Shown here piece by piece: positions 25,862 to 34,843 of a stretch of DNA of 64,000 nt. Position 1 is the stretch's first letter; every line of letters begins with the position of its first letter. This stretch comes from Natronolimnohabitans sp. A-GB9 (lineage in GTDB: Archaea > Halobacteriota > Halobacteria > Halobacteriales > Natrialbaceae): the NCBI RefSeq assembly GCF_030848565.1, contig NZ_JAVDDV010000005.1, positions 215,531 to 279,530 on the forward strand, given 5' to 3'. A model generated the notes under the pieces. That model saw only the letters and a program-made list of their open reading frames with translations. It ran no database searches and was not told the origin of the DNA. A program made the position numbers and the translations under genes.

Positions 25862-26659
25862 CCGGCCGCGATGCTGCTCGAGCGGTCGGAGAACGACTGC
25901 GATCGCGACGGCGTGAACGGGCGCGACGAGCGCTGTACTGAGTACCGTTCCGACGACGGGTGCCGGAACGCTCGCCAGTAGCCACGCCGCGAGGCCGAGA
26001 ACGAGCACGACGCCGAACAGCCGCCACCCGCGGCCGTGCGTTAGCCGATTGCTCACCCGCAGGGCCTCGCCCGGCGCGTAGCCGGCGACTAGCAGGCCCG
26101 GGACCGCGAAGAGTCGGATCAGGACGAAGAAATAGATCACGAGGGCGAGGAGTCCGAACAGCAAGCTTTGCAGGAGTTCGATCGACCCCAGCAGGCGCTG
26201 GAGCAGGTCCATCGCGAGGACGAACCCGAACAGCGGAGTGATCGAACCGACCCACGAGTCGGTCTCGGATCGGCGGTCGACCCCGATCGCTCGGTCGAGC
26301 ACGTACGCGCCTGCGCCGGCAACCGCCAGCAGCGGGAGGACGTAGGAAACGATCCCCCACGCCAGGTAGCCGAGGCGAAGCCCGACGAACGACTCGAGCA
26401 GGACGGACGTCTGCGGGACGCCGGTCGGGTAGCCGACGAACTCGACGGTGACGCTGATCCCGTTGTTCGCACCCAGGGATTCGAACTCGAGGGCCGGGAG
26501 CGGATCGCGGCGACGCACCCAGTCCAGCACTGCAAAGAGGAACCCGACCGCGAGGTACGGGACGAGGAGGGACGGATCGCGTCGCAGGCGGCCGATCGCG
26601 GCCGTAAGCGGGTTCGGATCGCCCGAATCGGGCGGTGACGGATTCCCGGCCACGCTCAC
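25859..26659 (-). CDS. polytopic membrane protein, partner of the PQQ-propeller gene
   Basis: The 266-residue protein has about five or six hydrophobic segments in the pattern of haloarchaeal DUF4013/DUF7544-type membrane proteins (LLVPYLAVGFLFAVLDWV near the N-terminus, then VSYVLPLLAVAGAGAYVLDRAIG and LLFGLLALVIYFFVLIRLFAVPGLLVAGYAPGEALRVSNRLT). It starts with a GTG that overlaps the TGA of the upstream propeller gene (GTGA), so the two are coupled. Function is unknown. The stop codon TGA is supplied by the class B repeat. Confidence 0.7.
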   Translation of the reverse strand: MSVAGNPSPPDSGDPNPLTAAIGRLRRDPSLLVPYLAVGFLFAVLDWVRRRDPLPALEFESLGANNGISVTVEFVGYPTGVPQTSVLLESFVGLRLGYLAWGIVSYVLPLLAVAGAGAYVLDRAIGVDRRSETDSWVGSITPLFGFVLAMDLLQRLLGSIELLQSLLFGLLALVIYFFVLIRLFAVPGLLVAGYAPGEALRVSNRLTHGRGWRLFGVVLVLGLAAWLLASVPAPVVGTVLSTALVAPVHAVAIAVVLRPLEQHRGR

Positions 26660-27933
26660 TCACCCCCTTCGCCGTCCCCGCCGTCCCCACCGTCCTCGAG
26701 TGCGGTGACGCCTTCGTGGCCGGCGAAGTAGAGCACGCCGTCGCCGACGATCGGCTGCGACGGGCCGGCGCCTATCTCTCGTTCCCACAGCCGCTCGCCG
26801 TTTTCGACGTCTACGGCGATCAGGTCGTCGAGCCACGAGTAGGTGAGGTAGATGACGTCGCCTGCGACCACAGGATGGGCGTCGAGCCCGTACTCGGTCG
26901 TCCACACTTCCTGTCCGGTCTCGAGGTCGATCGCGTGGAGGTCGTCTCTCCCGTCGGGAGCGAAGACGGTGCCGTCGGCCACGGCGACGCTGCCGTCGGT
27001 CACGCGGCCGCCGTGTTCGTACTCCCAGATGCGGCTCCCGTCGGCGGGGTCAAGCAGGGAGACGGCTCGGCGACTTGGAACGACGAGGCCCGCCTCAGTC
27101 GCCGTCGGTGCGACGAGTTCGCGGTAGTCGTGTTCGTCTTCCGGTTCCGCGGGCTCGAGTTCGATCTCCCAGTGGACGTCACCGGTCCCGGCGTCGATCG
27201 CTGCGACGACGTCGGGCCGGAAAGTGGCGTAGACCGTCCCGTCGCGAACCGCCGGCCGGTTCGGCTCGCCCGGCCAGACGAGGTCGGGTTCGTAGCTCCA
27301 CTCGAGACGGCCACTGCTGGCGTCGACGGCGACGAGTCGATCGAGGTCCGGCAGGGCGGCGTAGACGGTTCCGTCTGCCGCGACCGGCGAGGGAGGAACT
27401 GGGTTCGCAAACGTTCGGGTCGGGGGCTCCTCGCCGGGTCCGTACCAGCGCTCGAGGCCGATTCCGCGGCCAGCGAGGGCATATCCGCCGCTGGCGCTCA
27501 ACCCGAGGACGCCTTCGTTTCCTCTGACAGCGAGTGTCGGGCTCCGGTAGGCGTCGGCCGACGCGACCGTCGGCGACGAGAGATACGAGTAGCCGGTGCG
27601 CTCGAACCGAATGCGGCCGTCCTCACGCTCGAGGGCGTACAGAGAACTGCGGCCGACGACAAAGACGGCGTCGCCGTACAGCGTCGGCGGTGCAGGCATC
27701 GGTCCCTGCAAGTCCCTGAGGTCTCGTTCCCAGCGGATCGTCGGATCCTCTCTCGGCCCCGTCGCGTCCGGGTTGGCGCCGGTTCCGGCGGGGTCGTAAC
27801 GGGGCATCGGCCAGTCGATGGCGGATTCGACTTCGTGATCGAGCGGTATCGGCCGTTCGACGAAGCGAACACTACCGACGACTCCTGCAAGTCCGAGGCC
27901 GCCGCCGGCGAGTACGCGGCGTCTGGAGGGCAT
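26656..27933 (-). CDS. PQQ-like beta-propeller protein with Tat signal
   Basis: The 425-residue protein has a twin-arginine start (PSRRRVLAGGGLGLAGVVG) and then repeated PQQ-type blades: DAVFVVGRSSLYALE, GTVYAALPDLDRLVAVDASSGRLEWSYE, GTVYATFRPDVVAAIDAGTGDVHWE, GTVFAPDGRDDLHAIDLETGQEVWTTE and DVIYLTYSWLDDLIAVDVENGERLWE. No PQQ-binding dehydrogenase residues are evident, so it resembles BamB-like or surface propellers rather than a quinoprotein enzyme. It is the first gene of a two-gene unit with the membrane protein behind it. Confidence 0.85.
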   Translation of the reverse strand: MPSRRRVLAGGGLGLAGVVGSVRFVERPIPLDHEVESAIDWPMPRYDPAGTGANPDATGPREDPTIRWERDLRDLQGPMPAPPTLYGDAVFVVGRSSLYALEREDGRIRFERTGYSYLSSPTVASADAYRSPTLAVRGNEGVLGLSASGGYALAGRGIGLERWYGPGEEPPTRTFANPVPPSPVAADGTVYAALPDLDRLVAVDASSGRLEWSYEPDLVWPGEPNRPAVRDGTVYATFRPDVVAAIDAGTGDVHWEIELEPAEPEDEHDYRELVAPTATEAGLVVPSRRAVSLLDPADGSRIWEYEHGGRVTDGSVAVADGTVFAPDGRDDLHAIDLETGQEVWTTEYGLDAHPVVAGDVIYLTYSWLDDLIAVDVENGERLWEREIGAGPSQPIVGDGVLYFAGHEGVTALEDGGDGGDGEGGE

Positions 27934-28089
27934 CTATTCGACCTCTCGTAACGGTCGTGTAAACCCTTTTATCACTCACTGTCCGGAGACGAAATGTCGA
28001 CGACCGAACGACAGGCCGCGAGCGACGGGTGGCGGCTTCGAAATCCTTTTAGTCGCGACACGGGCATAGTAGGGTAACTGAGTGATATC

Positions 28090-28407
28090 ATGGACGTCGA
28101 CATCATCTCCGAAAAGGAGAACCCCATGTTGCATCGCACGGACGTCACCTTCGAACTGACCCACGAGGACGCCACGCCAGAGCGCCTGCAGGTGCGTGAC
28201 AGCCTCGCGGCGAAGCTGAACAAAGACGCCGACGAGGTCGTCGTCCGCAAGCTCGACACCAAGTTCGGGATGCGAAAGACCGTCGGCGAGGCCAAAGTCT
28301 ACGACAGCGCCGACGCCGCCCGCGACGTCGAACAGGACCACATGCTCGAGCGCAACAAGATCGGCGCCGACGAGGCCGACGCGGACGCCGAGGCGGAGGA
28401 GGCATAA
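28090..28407 (+). CDS. rps24e: 30S ribosomal protein S24e
   Basis: The 105-residue protein reads [44 protein letters not shown]... and [16 protein letters not shown], the eS24 signature, with a normal acidic haloarchaeal tail. It heads the S24e-S27ae-Kae1/Bud32 cluster. A CCTTTTAGTCG box at about 28046 is the likely promoter. Confidence 0.95.
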   Translation: MDVDIISEKENPMLHRTDVTFELTHEDATPERLQVRDSLAAKLNKDADEVVVRKLDTKFGMRKTVGEAKVYDSADAARDVEQDHMLERNKIGADEADADAEAEEA

Positions 28408-28408
28408 C

Positions 28409-28543
28409 ATGAGCCGACACGAACTCTACAGCGACGACGGCGACACGGAGCGCGAACAGTGTCCTCGCTGTGGGGACGCCTTCCTCGCCGACCACGGCGA
28501 CCGAAAGCACTGTGGCAAGTGCAGCTACACCGAGTTGGAGTAG
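28409..28543 (+). CDS. rps27ae: 30S ribosomal protein S27ae
   Basis: The 44-residue protein has the eS31 (S27ae) zinc ribbon [21 protein letters not shown]. The ATG at 28409 follows the S24e stop by one base, and GGAGGAGG just upstream serves as ribosome binding site. It is too short for many automatic gene calls. Confidence 0.93.
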   Translation: MSRHELYSDDGDTEREQCPRCGDAFLADHGDRKHCGKCSYTELE

Positions 28544-28669
28544 CGATGGGTCGAGCGGAGCGAGGTATCGACACACGGACGCGGGGACCGAACTGCCCCG
28601 TGAACGAATAACAATCACCGTTTTGCTGTCCGCCGTCGTTCGATCGTGCGGACACGACGATCAGTACAC

Positions 28670-30298
28670 GTGAGTTCCCACACCCGAATCCTCGGAATCG
28701 AAGGCACCGCCTGGGCGGCGAGTGCGGCGGTGTACGACGCCGGGACCGACGACGTCGTCATCGAGAGCGACGCCTACCAGCCCGAAAGCGGCGGTATTCA
28801 CCCGCGTGAGGCCGCCGAGCACATGCACGACGCGATCCCTCGCGTCGTCGAGACCGCACTCGAGTACGCCCGCGAGACCCACGACGGCCCTCGGTCGGAG
28901 CCACCGGTAGACGCGGTCGCCTTCTCGCGGGGGCCGGGACTTGGACCCTGCCTGCGCATCGTCGGAACCGCGGCGCGGGCGCTCGCCCAGTCGCTTTCGG
29001 TTCCCCTCGTCGGCGTCAACCACATGGTCGCCCACCTCGAGATCGGGCGCCACACCGCCGACTTCGACTCGCCGGTCTGTCTGAACGCAAGCGGCGCCAA
29101 TGCCCATCTACTCGCCTATCGCAACGGTCGCTATCGGGTGCTTGGCGAGACGATGGACACCGGCGTCGGCAACGCGATCGATAAGTTTACCCGCCACGTC
29201 GGCTGGTCTCACCCCGGCGGGCCGAAGGTCGAGGCGGCCGCCGAGGACGGCGAGTACGTCGACCTTCCCTACGTCGTCAAAGGGATGGACTTCTCGTTTT
29301 CGGGGATTATGAGCGCCGCGAAGCAGGCATACGACGATGGCACACCTGTCGAAGATATTTGCTTTTCCCTGCAGGAGAACGTCTTCGGCATGCTCACCGA
29401 AGTCACAGAGCGTGCGCTCTCGCTTACGGGCAGCGACGAACTCGTCCTCGGCGGTGGTGTCGGACAGAACGAACGCTTACGTGAGATGCTCGCGGAGATG
29501 TGCACCCAGCGTGGTGCCGACTTCCACGCCCCCGAGCCTCGGTTCCTGCGCGACAACGCGGGGATGATCGCCGTACTGGGTGCGAAGATGTACGATGCCG
29601 GCGACACGCTGGCGCTTTCCGAGTCGCACGTCGATCCGAACTACCGCCCCGATCAGGTCCCCGTGACGTGGCGCTCCGACGAACCGGACCTCGAGCTCGG
29701 CCGCGACGACGGAACCGTCCAGGGCGCAGAGGCGATCGTCGACCTCGAGCCCGAAGCCGGCGGCGTCACGAAACACCGGGCGTCGAAGAGCTATCGCCAT
29801 CCGGAACTGGACGAGCGACTCCGCCGCGAACGAACGACCCTCGAGGCCCGGCTGACCAGCCTCGCCCGCCGTGAAGGCGTCCCGACGCCGGTGCTCGTCG
29901 ACGTCGATCCTCTCGAGGCCCGCCTGGAACTCGAGTACGTCGGTGAGACGGATCTCCGGGCGGCGTTGACTGCCGACCGCGTCCGCGACGTCGGACGGCA
30001 TCTCGCGCGACTGCACCGGGCGGGCTTCGTCCACGGAGACCCGACGACGCGAAACGTGCGCGTGAACGCGGAGCGGACGTATCTCATCGACTTCGGACTG
30101 GGCTATCACACCGACCACGTCGAGGACTACGCGATGGACCTCCACGTCTTCGATCAGAGCCTCGTCGGGACCGCTTCCGATCCCGAGCCGTTACGACGGG
30201 CGCTCCGAGCGGGGTATCGCGAGGTCGGCGACGAGGCCGTTCTCGAGCGCCTGCGGGACGTAGAGGGACGCGGTCGATACGTCGACGGAGAGGCGTAA
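28670..30298 (+). CDS. kae1-bud32: Kae1-Bud32 fusion: tRNA threonylcarbamoyladenosine synthase subunit and kinase
   Basis: The 542-residue fusion carries Kae1 (about 1-325) and Bud32 (about 340-542). Kae1 has the metal-binding His118 and His122 (NHMVAH), the ASGANAHLLAY strand and GVGNAIDKFTR. Bud32 has VHGDPTTRNV (catalytic loop, about residue 455) and LIDFGLG. The KEOPS complex uses Kae1 to make t6A37 in tRNAs, and Bud32 activates it. The fusion is usual in haloarchaea and some other archaea. A GTG start at 28670 gives the family N-terminus SSHTRILGIEG; GTG at 28646 is an alternative. Confidence 0.95.
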   Translation: MSSHTRILGIEGTAWAASAAVYDAGTDDVVIESDAYQPESGGIHPREAAEHMHDAIPRVVETALEYARETHDGPRSEPPVDAVAFSRGPGLGPCLRIVGTAARALAQSLSVPLVGVNHMVAHLEIGRHTADFDSPVCLNASGANAHLLAYRNGRYRVLGETMDTGVGNAIDKFTRHVGWSHPGGPKVEAAAEDGEYVDLPYVVKGMDFSFSGIMSAAKQAYDDGTPVEDICFSLQENVFGMLTEVTERALSLTGSDELVLGGGVGQNERLREMLAEMCTQRGADFHAPEPRFLRDNAGMIAVLGAKMYDAGDTLALSESHVDPNYRPDQVPVTWRSDEPDLELGRDDGTVQGAEAIVDLEPEAGGVTKHRASKSYRHPELDERLRRERTTLEARLTSLARREGVPTPVLVDVDPLEARLELEYVGETDLRAALTADRVRDVGRHLARLHRAGFVHGDPTTRNVRVNAERTYLIDFGLGYHTDHVEDYAMDLHVFDQSLVGTASDPEPLRRALRAGYREVGDEAVLERLRDVEGRGRYVDGEA

Positions 30299-30314
30299 GC
30301 CGTTCTCGAGGCAC

Positions 30315-30548
30315 TCAACTCGAGTCTCCCGAACGGGTGTGGGTGCTCCCGGTCGTATCGACTCCGAGCAGATAGTTGCCGCCGCAGAAACAGGTTACCG
30401 CGTTCCAGAGGAGTCCTGCGCCGGCGATGCCGGCGACCGCGGCGCGCTCGGGCCGATCGTCCCAGTACGCTGCGGCTGCCATCACCAGCAGCCAGATTCC
30501 GAGTACCCCGCGCACGATTCGGTCGATACCACCGACGTTTCGTTGCAT
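30315..30548 (-). CDS. small membrane protein (DUF2892/YgaP-like)
   Basis: The 77-residue protein begins MQRNVGGIDRIVRGVLGIWLLVMAA and has two hydrophobic segments followed by NAVTCFCGGNYLLGVDT. This N-G-x2-R-x2-R-x3-G pattern and the paired cysteines are typical of the YgaP membrane domain family. Function unknown in archaea. It is convergent with Kae1-Bud32. Confidence 0.75.
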   Translation of the reverse strand: MQRNVGGIDRIVRGVLGIWLLVMAAAAYWDDRPERAAVAGIAGAGLLWNAVTCFCGGNYLLGVDTTGSTHTRSGDSS

Positions 30549-30716
30549 ACGCGAACCGACGACTGACTGGGTAAAAAAGCTATAATGCCATCGATACGAT
30601 AGCGACGGCGTCGAGTGGCGTTCGCCGTGACTGTCCTCGATCCCGTTTCGGGTGTCGATTTCAGTTCCGAAGACGAGCACCAAATACTCATATCATGGGA
30701 GACCGTACGGTCGCCC

Positions 30717-31007
30717 ATGGCAGACAAACCGACCTCCGGAGAGATTCTCGGGGTACCGTATAACTTCGAACGACCCAGCCTGGGCCGCATGATCTCCGCG
30801 TACTGGCAGCCCGGCGAAGGGATGCTCGTCGAGAAGCCCTTCGGCGTTGGCTACACGCTGAACCTCGCAAACTGGCGCTCGTGGGTCGTCGTGCTCGTCG
30901 CCGGTGCGCTCCTCTGGCACCAGGAACAGCGTTCCTCGAGCGGAGAGCAAGAGCCCGAGGACGAACCCGTAGAGGTCATCGTCGACGACGACGAGTCGGC
31001 TGACTAA
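30717..31007 (+). CDS. small membrane-anchored protein (DUF5808-like)
   Basis: The 96-residue protein (MADKPTSGEILGVPYNFERPSLGRMISAYWQPGEGML...) has the pattern ILGVPYNFE followed by FGVGYTLNLANWRSWVVVLVAGALLW, a single membrane segment near residues 55-72, and a Glu/Asp-rich tail. This resembles haloarchaeal DUF5808 proteins of unknown role. CAAATACTCATATC about 30 bases before the start is a likely TATA element. Confidence 0.65.
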   Translation: MADKPTSGEILGVPYNFERPSLGRMISAYWQPGEGMLVEKPFGVGYTLNLANWRSWVVVLVAGALLWHQEQRSSSGEQEPEDEPVEVIVDDDESAD

Positions 31008-31112
31008 CCCTTTCGGACACGCCGTTTTCGACGGGTTCTGGTATCGACGAGAGTGATCAGTCGATCACGCGGGATCGACGACGCTTTCCCGTCGCCGCGA
31101 CGTCTCCCGCAC

Positions 31113-31664
31113 ATGGCCATCCGATTCGTCACGAGCAACGAAGGGAAAGTCCGTGAGGCACGGGAGTATCTCGCCGATATCGAGCCCGTCGAACAGGTCC
31201 AGTACGACTACACGGAGATCCAGAGCGACTCGCTCGAGGAGATCGCCACCCACGGCGCTCGCGAAACGTTCGACGCACTCGAGGACGACGACCCGGTGAT
31301 CGTCGACGACACGGGACTGTTCGTCGACGCACTGGGGGGGTTTCCGGGACCGTACTCGGCGTACGTCGAGGACACCGTCGGGGTCGACCGGCTCTGGCGA
31401 CTCGCAAGCGAAGAGGAGGACAAACGGGCCCGTTTCACGACCGTGCTCGCCTACGCCGACGAAACCGGCACGGAGACGTTTACGGGGTCGGTCGCCGGAA
31501 CCCTCGTCGCTCCCCGCGGTGAAGGTGGCTTCGGCTACGACCCGATCTTCGAGTACAACGGGCAGACACTGGCCGAGATGGACACCGAAGAGAAAAACGC
31601 CATCTCCCACCGTGGACGCGCCCTCGCCGCGTTCGCGGAGTGGTACGCCGACCGCGAGGCGTAG
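31113..31664 (+). CDS. rdgB: XTP/dITP diphosphatase (HAM1/RdgB)
   Basis: The 183-residue house-cleaning pyrophosphatase removes ITP, dITP and XTP from the nucleotide pool. Motifs present: FVTSNEGKVREA (phosphate-binding), VIVDDTGLFVDALGGFPGPYSAYV (acidic catalytic segment) and GGFGYDPIFEYNGQTLAEMDTEEKNAISHRGRA. The gene lies close to Kae1-Bud32, the frequent arrangement in haloarchaea. It ends ten bases before a class B repeat. Confidence 0.93.
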   Translation: MAIRFVTSNEGKVREAREYLADIEPVEQVQYDYTEIQSDSLEEIATHGARETFDALEDDDPVIVDDTGLFVDALGGFPGPYSAYVEDTVGVDRLWRLASEEEDKRARFTTVLAYADETGTETFTGSVAGTLVAPRGEGGFGYDPIFEYNGQTLAEMDTEEKNAISHRGRALAAFAEWYADREA

Positions 31665-31674
31665 TTCTCCCGAC

Positions 31675-31788
31675 TCATACTGCCGGACAGAACTATTCAA
31701 CGATCGGTCGCGATACTGCGGCCGTCCCAACGGGTGACGGCCGCGAGTTCGCGACCGACGTGTTACTGACTGCTGTCCGGTAGTATCA
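31675..31788. repeat. class B palindromic element (long form, 114 bp)
   Basis: TCATACTGCCGGACAG to GTCCGGTAGTATCA with inner stems as in the copy at 15617-15729, from which it differs only at scattered positions. It lies between convergent genes but here touches neither stop codon. Confidence 0.88.
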
Positions 31789-31880
31789 CCTGTGGTTCTC
31801 GTAGAGACCGCTATCAGTCGGTGTCGGCGACACCACGACCAGCCTGTGGGGTCGTCCGGAGGTCGACGCCGGGGACCGTC

Positions 31881-32354
31881 TCACGTACGGGGATCCTGGT
31901 CCGGTCCAGGGTACTCGCCGCCTTCGGCCGCCTCGTAGAGGCTCTCGGCATCGAACAGCTTCGTGAACGCATCCGGCGGACGGACGCTGACCGACACGCG
32001 TGGCTGCAATGAGAGTCCGGCCTGTGCGGAGCCGAGTGCCTCGTCGTAAGAGAGGACGTGGGCTGCCTGCCCCCGGTAGGCCGACGCCAGCGCCGGGTGG
32101 TCGTCCTCGGGGTGCTCGACGGCGACCCGTTCGTCCCCGAGTCGCCGTCGGTGAGCAGCCGCGAGGTCGGCGTCGGCGAGTTCCGTGACCAGCCGTTCCG
32201 TTCGATCGAGCAACTCCTCGCTTGCGACCAGCTCGACCCAGGAGTGGCGACGGACGTGATCGAGGGCGTCGCGTGCGTCGCCACCGACGAGCAGGTCGGC
32301 CGCGAGCACCTCGCTGTCGGCGACGACGCGTGCGGGGTTTGGCTGCTCAGCCAT
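31881..32354 (-). CDS. PIN-domain-like protein (putative ribonuclease)
   Basis: The 157-residue protein follows the PIN pattern: VVADSEVLAADLLVGGDARDALDHV with the first acidic residue, ELVASEELLDRTERLV in the middle, and EDDHPALASAYRGQAAHVLSYDEALG, which matches the D-x-x-x-L-A-x-A...A-D-x-L-x-x-D stretch that closes the acidic active site. It therefore looks like an Mg-dependent RNase of the VapC/DUF7384 kind. It overlaps a 38-codon gene upstream by eight bases, as toxin-antitoxin pairs often do; that function is inference. Confidence 0.65.
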   Translation of the reverse strand: MAEQPNPARVVADSEVLAADLLVGGDARDALDHVRRHSWVELVASEELLDRTERLVTELADADLAAAHRRRLGDERVAVEHPEDDHPALASAYRGQAAHVLSYDEALGSAQAGLSLQPRVSVSVRPPDAFTKLFDAESLYEAAEGGEYPGPDQDPRT

Positions 32355-32463
32355 CGTCTTCCTCCGTGTTCTCCGGTAAGCCGTCTGCTGCCCTCCGGAT
32401 GGCCTCGAGGTCGACGTCGTACGCTGCCCCGCGTTCGAAGAGTTCGGCCCAGCTCGCTGTCAT
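32347..32463 (-). CDS. 38-aa protein translationally coupled to the PIN-like gene
   Basis: The ATG at 32463 opens MTASWAELFERGAAYDVDLE..., ending in NTEEDDG. It is amphipathic-helical, acidic, and overlaps the start of the PIN-like gene by eight bases. Size and position fit an antitoxin or small regulatory partner, but no DNA-binding motif is visible. A longer reading frame to 32607 crosses what looks like the promoter. Confidence 0.5.
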   Translation of the reverse strand: MTASWAELFERGAAYDVDLEAIRRAADGLPENTEEDDG

Positions 32464-32613
32464 CAGCGGCTCTTCGATGGCCGGGAAGAAAAACGGCGTG
32501 TCTCCGGTATTGAGCGAATTTCGTATAGCGATAATCGGTACATTCAGGATCACGATACCCGATTCGTCGGTTCGCTCGTTCGTGACACACCGCCCGACAA
32601 GCGCCATCTCGAG

Positions 32614-33717
32614 CTATGCCCGACGCGAGAGCAGCCAGAACGCGACGGTGCCGAGGACGAACGCGACGCCGACGTTGACCGCGAGGCCGACGACCCCGAC
32701 GCCGAGGACGACCGCGAGCGAACGATGGCCGGAGACGGGTTCGAACGCCGCGCGGGCCAACTCGATGGAGACGACCACGAGCAGGACGCCGAGGACGGCA
32801 AGCGGGAAGGCGGCGAGTAAGGCGCCGGTAGCCACGAGCGCGAGCGCGAGGTAGCCGATCCCCAACAGGACGTTCGCACCGCCGGTTCGAGCGCCGAAGG
32901 CGTACTTGCCCGCGAGTCCGCCACTGCCGTGACACATCGGGACGCCGCCGATCGGGATCGCCGCGAGACAGGTCGCACCCATACTGCTCGACAGTTCGTC
33001 CGGCGAGACGTCCCGATCGTAGAGATCGCCACAGAGCAACGCGGTCGCGATCGCCGCGTTCCCGATCGTCATTCCCAACTGTGCGACGGTCCCTTCTATG
33101 GCCGCCCCGGATAGCGACGGTGTTCCAGCGGGAAAGAGGGCGAATTCGGGCGCTCGAGGCGTCGGGACACCCGCCGTCGCGACGGCTGCGATCCCTCCCA
33201 GACCGAGGACGACCAGAACGCTTGCCTGTCGATAGCCGACCATCGCCAACAGTCCGACGATCGCCAGACCGGCGACGGCTACCGGGAGGTTGCCAGTCGA
33301 GAGGCCGACGGCTGCCTCGAGCAACAGCAAGGCGACGGCAAACTGGACGCCACGGATCACGGGTTCACCGACGATACGCTGGAGCCGACCGATCAGTCCC
33401 AGTCGTCCGACGACGAGCAAGACCCCGCCTGCGAGTAGGCCCGCCGCGGCGAATTCGGGATAGGACAGCGAGCCGACGATCGCCAGACCGATCAGTGCCT
33501 TCATCGGCTCGACCGATAACGGCATTCCGTAGTACAGCCCCCAAACGATCTGGAAGACACCGAAGCCAACCAAGACGTGAGGCAGGGAGACGCTGGTCGT
33601 CGCCGCCAGTGCGACCAACAGGGGAAGTACCGTAACCGAATCCCCTAGCGCACCCGTCAGTTCAGATATCGAGAACTCGAGTTCGGAATCAGACGTGAAA
33701 CTGTACGAGTGCGCCAC
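32614..33717 (-). CDS. MOT1-type molybdate/sulfate transporter
   Basis: The 367-residue protein has ten or more membrane segments. It carries the hallmarks of the MOT1 branch of SulP-like carriers: an N-terminal ELTGALGDSVTVLPLL, the GLYYGMPLSVEPMKALI motif and the C-terminal GVPMCHGSGGLAGKYAFGARTGGANV motif. MOT1 proteins are high-affinity molybdate carriers in plants and algae; bacterial and archaeal members are annotated as putative sulfate or molybdate carriers. The gene uses a GTG start at 33717. No STAS domain follows. A molybdenum enzyme (the sulfite oxidase-like protein) is encoded elsewhere in the window. Confidence 0.85.
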   Translation of the reverse strand: MAHSYSFTSDSELEFSISELTGALGDSVTVLPLLVALAATTSVSLPHVLVGFGVFQIVWGLYYGMPLSVEPMKALIGLAIVGSLSYPEFAAAGLLAGGVLLVVGRLGLIGRLQRIVGEPVIRGVQFAVALLLLEAAVGLSTGNLPVAVAGLAIVGLLAMVGYRQASVLVVLGLGGIAAVATAGVPTPRAPEFALFPAGTPSLSGAAIEGTVAQLGMTIGNAAIATALLCGDLYDRDVSPDELSSSMGATCLAAIPIGGVPMCHGSGGLAGKYAFGARTGGANVLLGIGYLALALVATGALLAAFPLAVLGVLLVVVSIELARAAFEPVSGHRSLAVVLGVGVVGLAVNVGVAFVLGTVAFWLLSRRA

Positions 33718-33823
33718 TAACGGGAGTTTAAGCCGGTGCTCACTTCATTGTTTTCAGTAACCGTTTCCGGTTCCTGAGCCCGTTATTTGTTGGGTCGTAC
33801 GGTTACGGGGTCCGGCTGACCGA

Positions 33824-34720
33824 CTACGACGTGGTCGTCGACTCCAGGGTGGCCTGAAGCACTGACTCGAGTGTCGCCCGGTCCTCGGCGTCGAGTGGCC
33901 GTAACGGTCGTCGGAGGGTGCCGGCCGGTTGGCCACGCATCTCGAGGGCCGTCTTGACGCCGGGAACGCCGTACTCTGACGTGATGGCGCGGTTGAGTTC
34001 GACGAGCGCGGCATTTCGCTCGCGTGCGTCGGCGGTCCGGCCCGTCTCCTGGAGGCGATAGATCTCGCTCGCGCGAGCGGGCGCGACGTTGCCAAGCGCG
34101 AGGACGCCGCCGTCGGCGCCGACAGCAAGTCCCGCTGCATAGGTGCTGCCGCTCCCGACCAGCACTGAAAACGCCTCGTCGGCGGTCAGCTCGACGAGAC
34201 GTTGGATCGACTCGAGACTGCCACTCGAGTCCTTGATACCGACGACGTTGTCGTGGGCAGCGAGCGATGCGGCCGTCTCGGGGGCGAGTTGCTGGTCGGT
34301 AAACTTCGGAACGCTATACAGAACGATCGGAACCGGGGACTCGTCGGCGAGGTCGCGGTAGTACGACTCGAGTGTGTCGTCGTCGGCACCGTAGTAGGAG
34401 GGGGTAACCACGAGCGCCGCGTCGGCGCCCGCTTCGGCGGCGCGTTCGGTGGTCTCGAGAGTCGGTTCGTACCCCTCTTGGCCGGTCCCGGCGAGGATGG
34501 GACAGTCGGTCGTCTCGGCGATAGTCTCGACGACCGCGATGCGTTCGTCGGTCGTCAAAAGCGGCGCTTCGCCGGTCGACCCGCAGGGAACCAGGAAGTC
34601 GACGCCCTCCGAGGTGAGCCAGTCGGCGATCGAGGCGAGTCGGTCGCGGTCGACGGCACCAGTGTCGTCGAACGGTGTCACGATCGGAGCGCCGGTCCCG
34701 TGGAACGCATCATTGTCCAT
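33824..34720 (-). CDS. DapA-family class I aldolase (4-hydroxy-2-oxoglutarate aldolase-like)
   Basis: The 298-residue TIM-barrel protein has GTGAPIVTPF, GSTGEAPLLTTDER, VVTPSYY, VLYSVPKFT with the active-site tyrosine, and VVGIKDSSG with the Schiff-base lysine. The combination of GSxGE with LYSVP and GIKDSSG, and the later GVPGVKTALE, is closer to 4-hydroxy-2-oxoglutarate aldolase than to dihydrodipicolinate synthase (which has GTTGE and YNVPGRT). The long open frame upstream to 35866 is antisense to the neighbouring gene. A CGTTAAAAGG box in front of the start (34743-34750) is the promoter, facing the divergent PurM-like gene. Confidence 0.8.
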   Translation of the reverse strand: MDNDAFHGTGAPIVTPFDDTGAVDRDRLASIADWLTSEGVDFLVPCGSTGEAPLLTTDERIAVVETIAETTDCPILAGTGQEGYEPTLETTERAAEAGADAALVVTPSYYGADDDTLESYYRDLADESPVPIVLYSVPKFTDQQLAPETAASLAAHDNVVGIKDSSGSLESIQRLVELTADEAFSVLVGSGSTYAAGLAVGADGGVLALGNVAPARASEIYRLQETGRTADARERNAALVELNRAITSEYGVPGVKTALEMRGQPAGTLRRPLRPLDAEDRATLESVLQATLESTTTS

Positions 34721-34742
34721 GAAAGACGGTATATCGGGACCC

Positions 34743-34750
34743 GTTAAAAG
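34743..34750 (-). promoter_or_regulatory. TATA box for the aldolase gene
   Basis: On the minus strand the sequence reads CTTTTAAC, about 27 bases before the ATG at 34720. Confidence 0.5.
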
Positions 34751-34843
34751 GATAGGTCGTTCGATCTCGAGACTCGAGCCGATAGCGATGGCTCGTCGAC
34801 GGGGATCATCACCGCTAAGACGGCTCGCTCGGATCCCTCGAGC

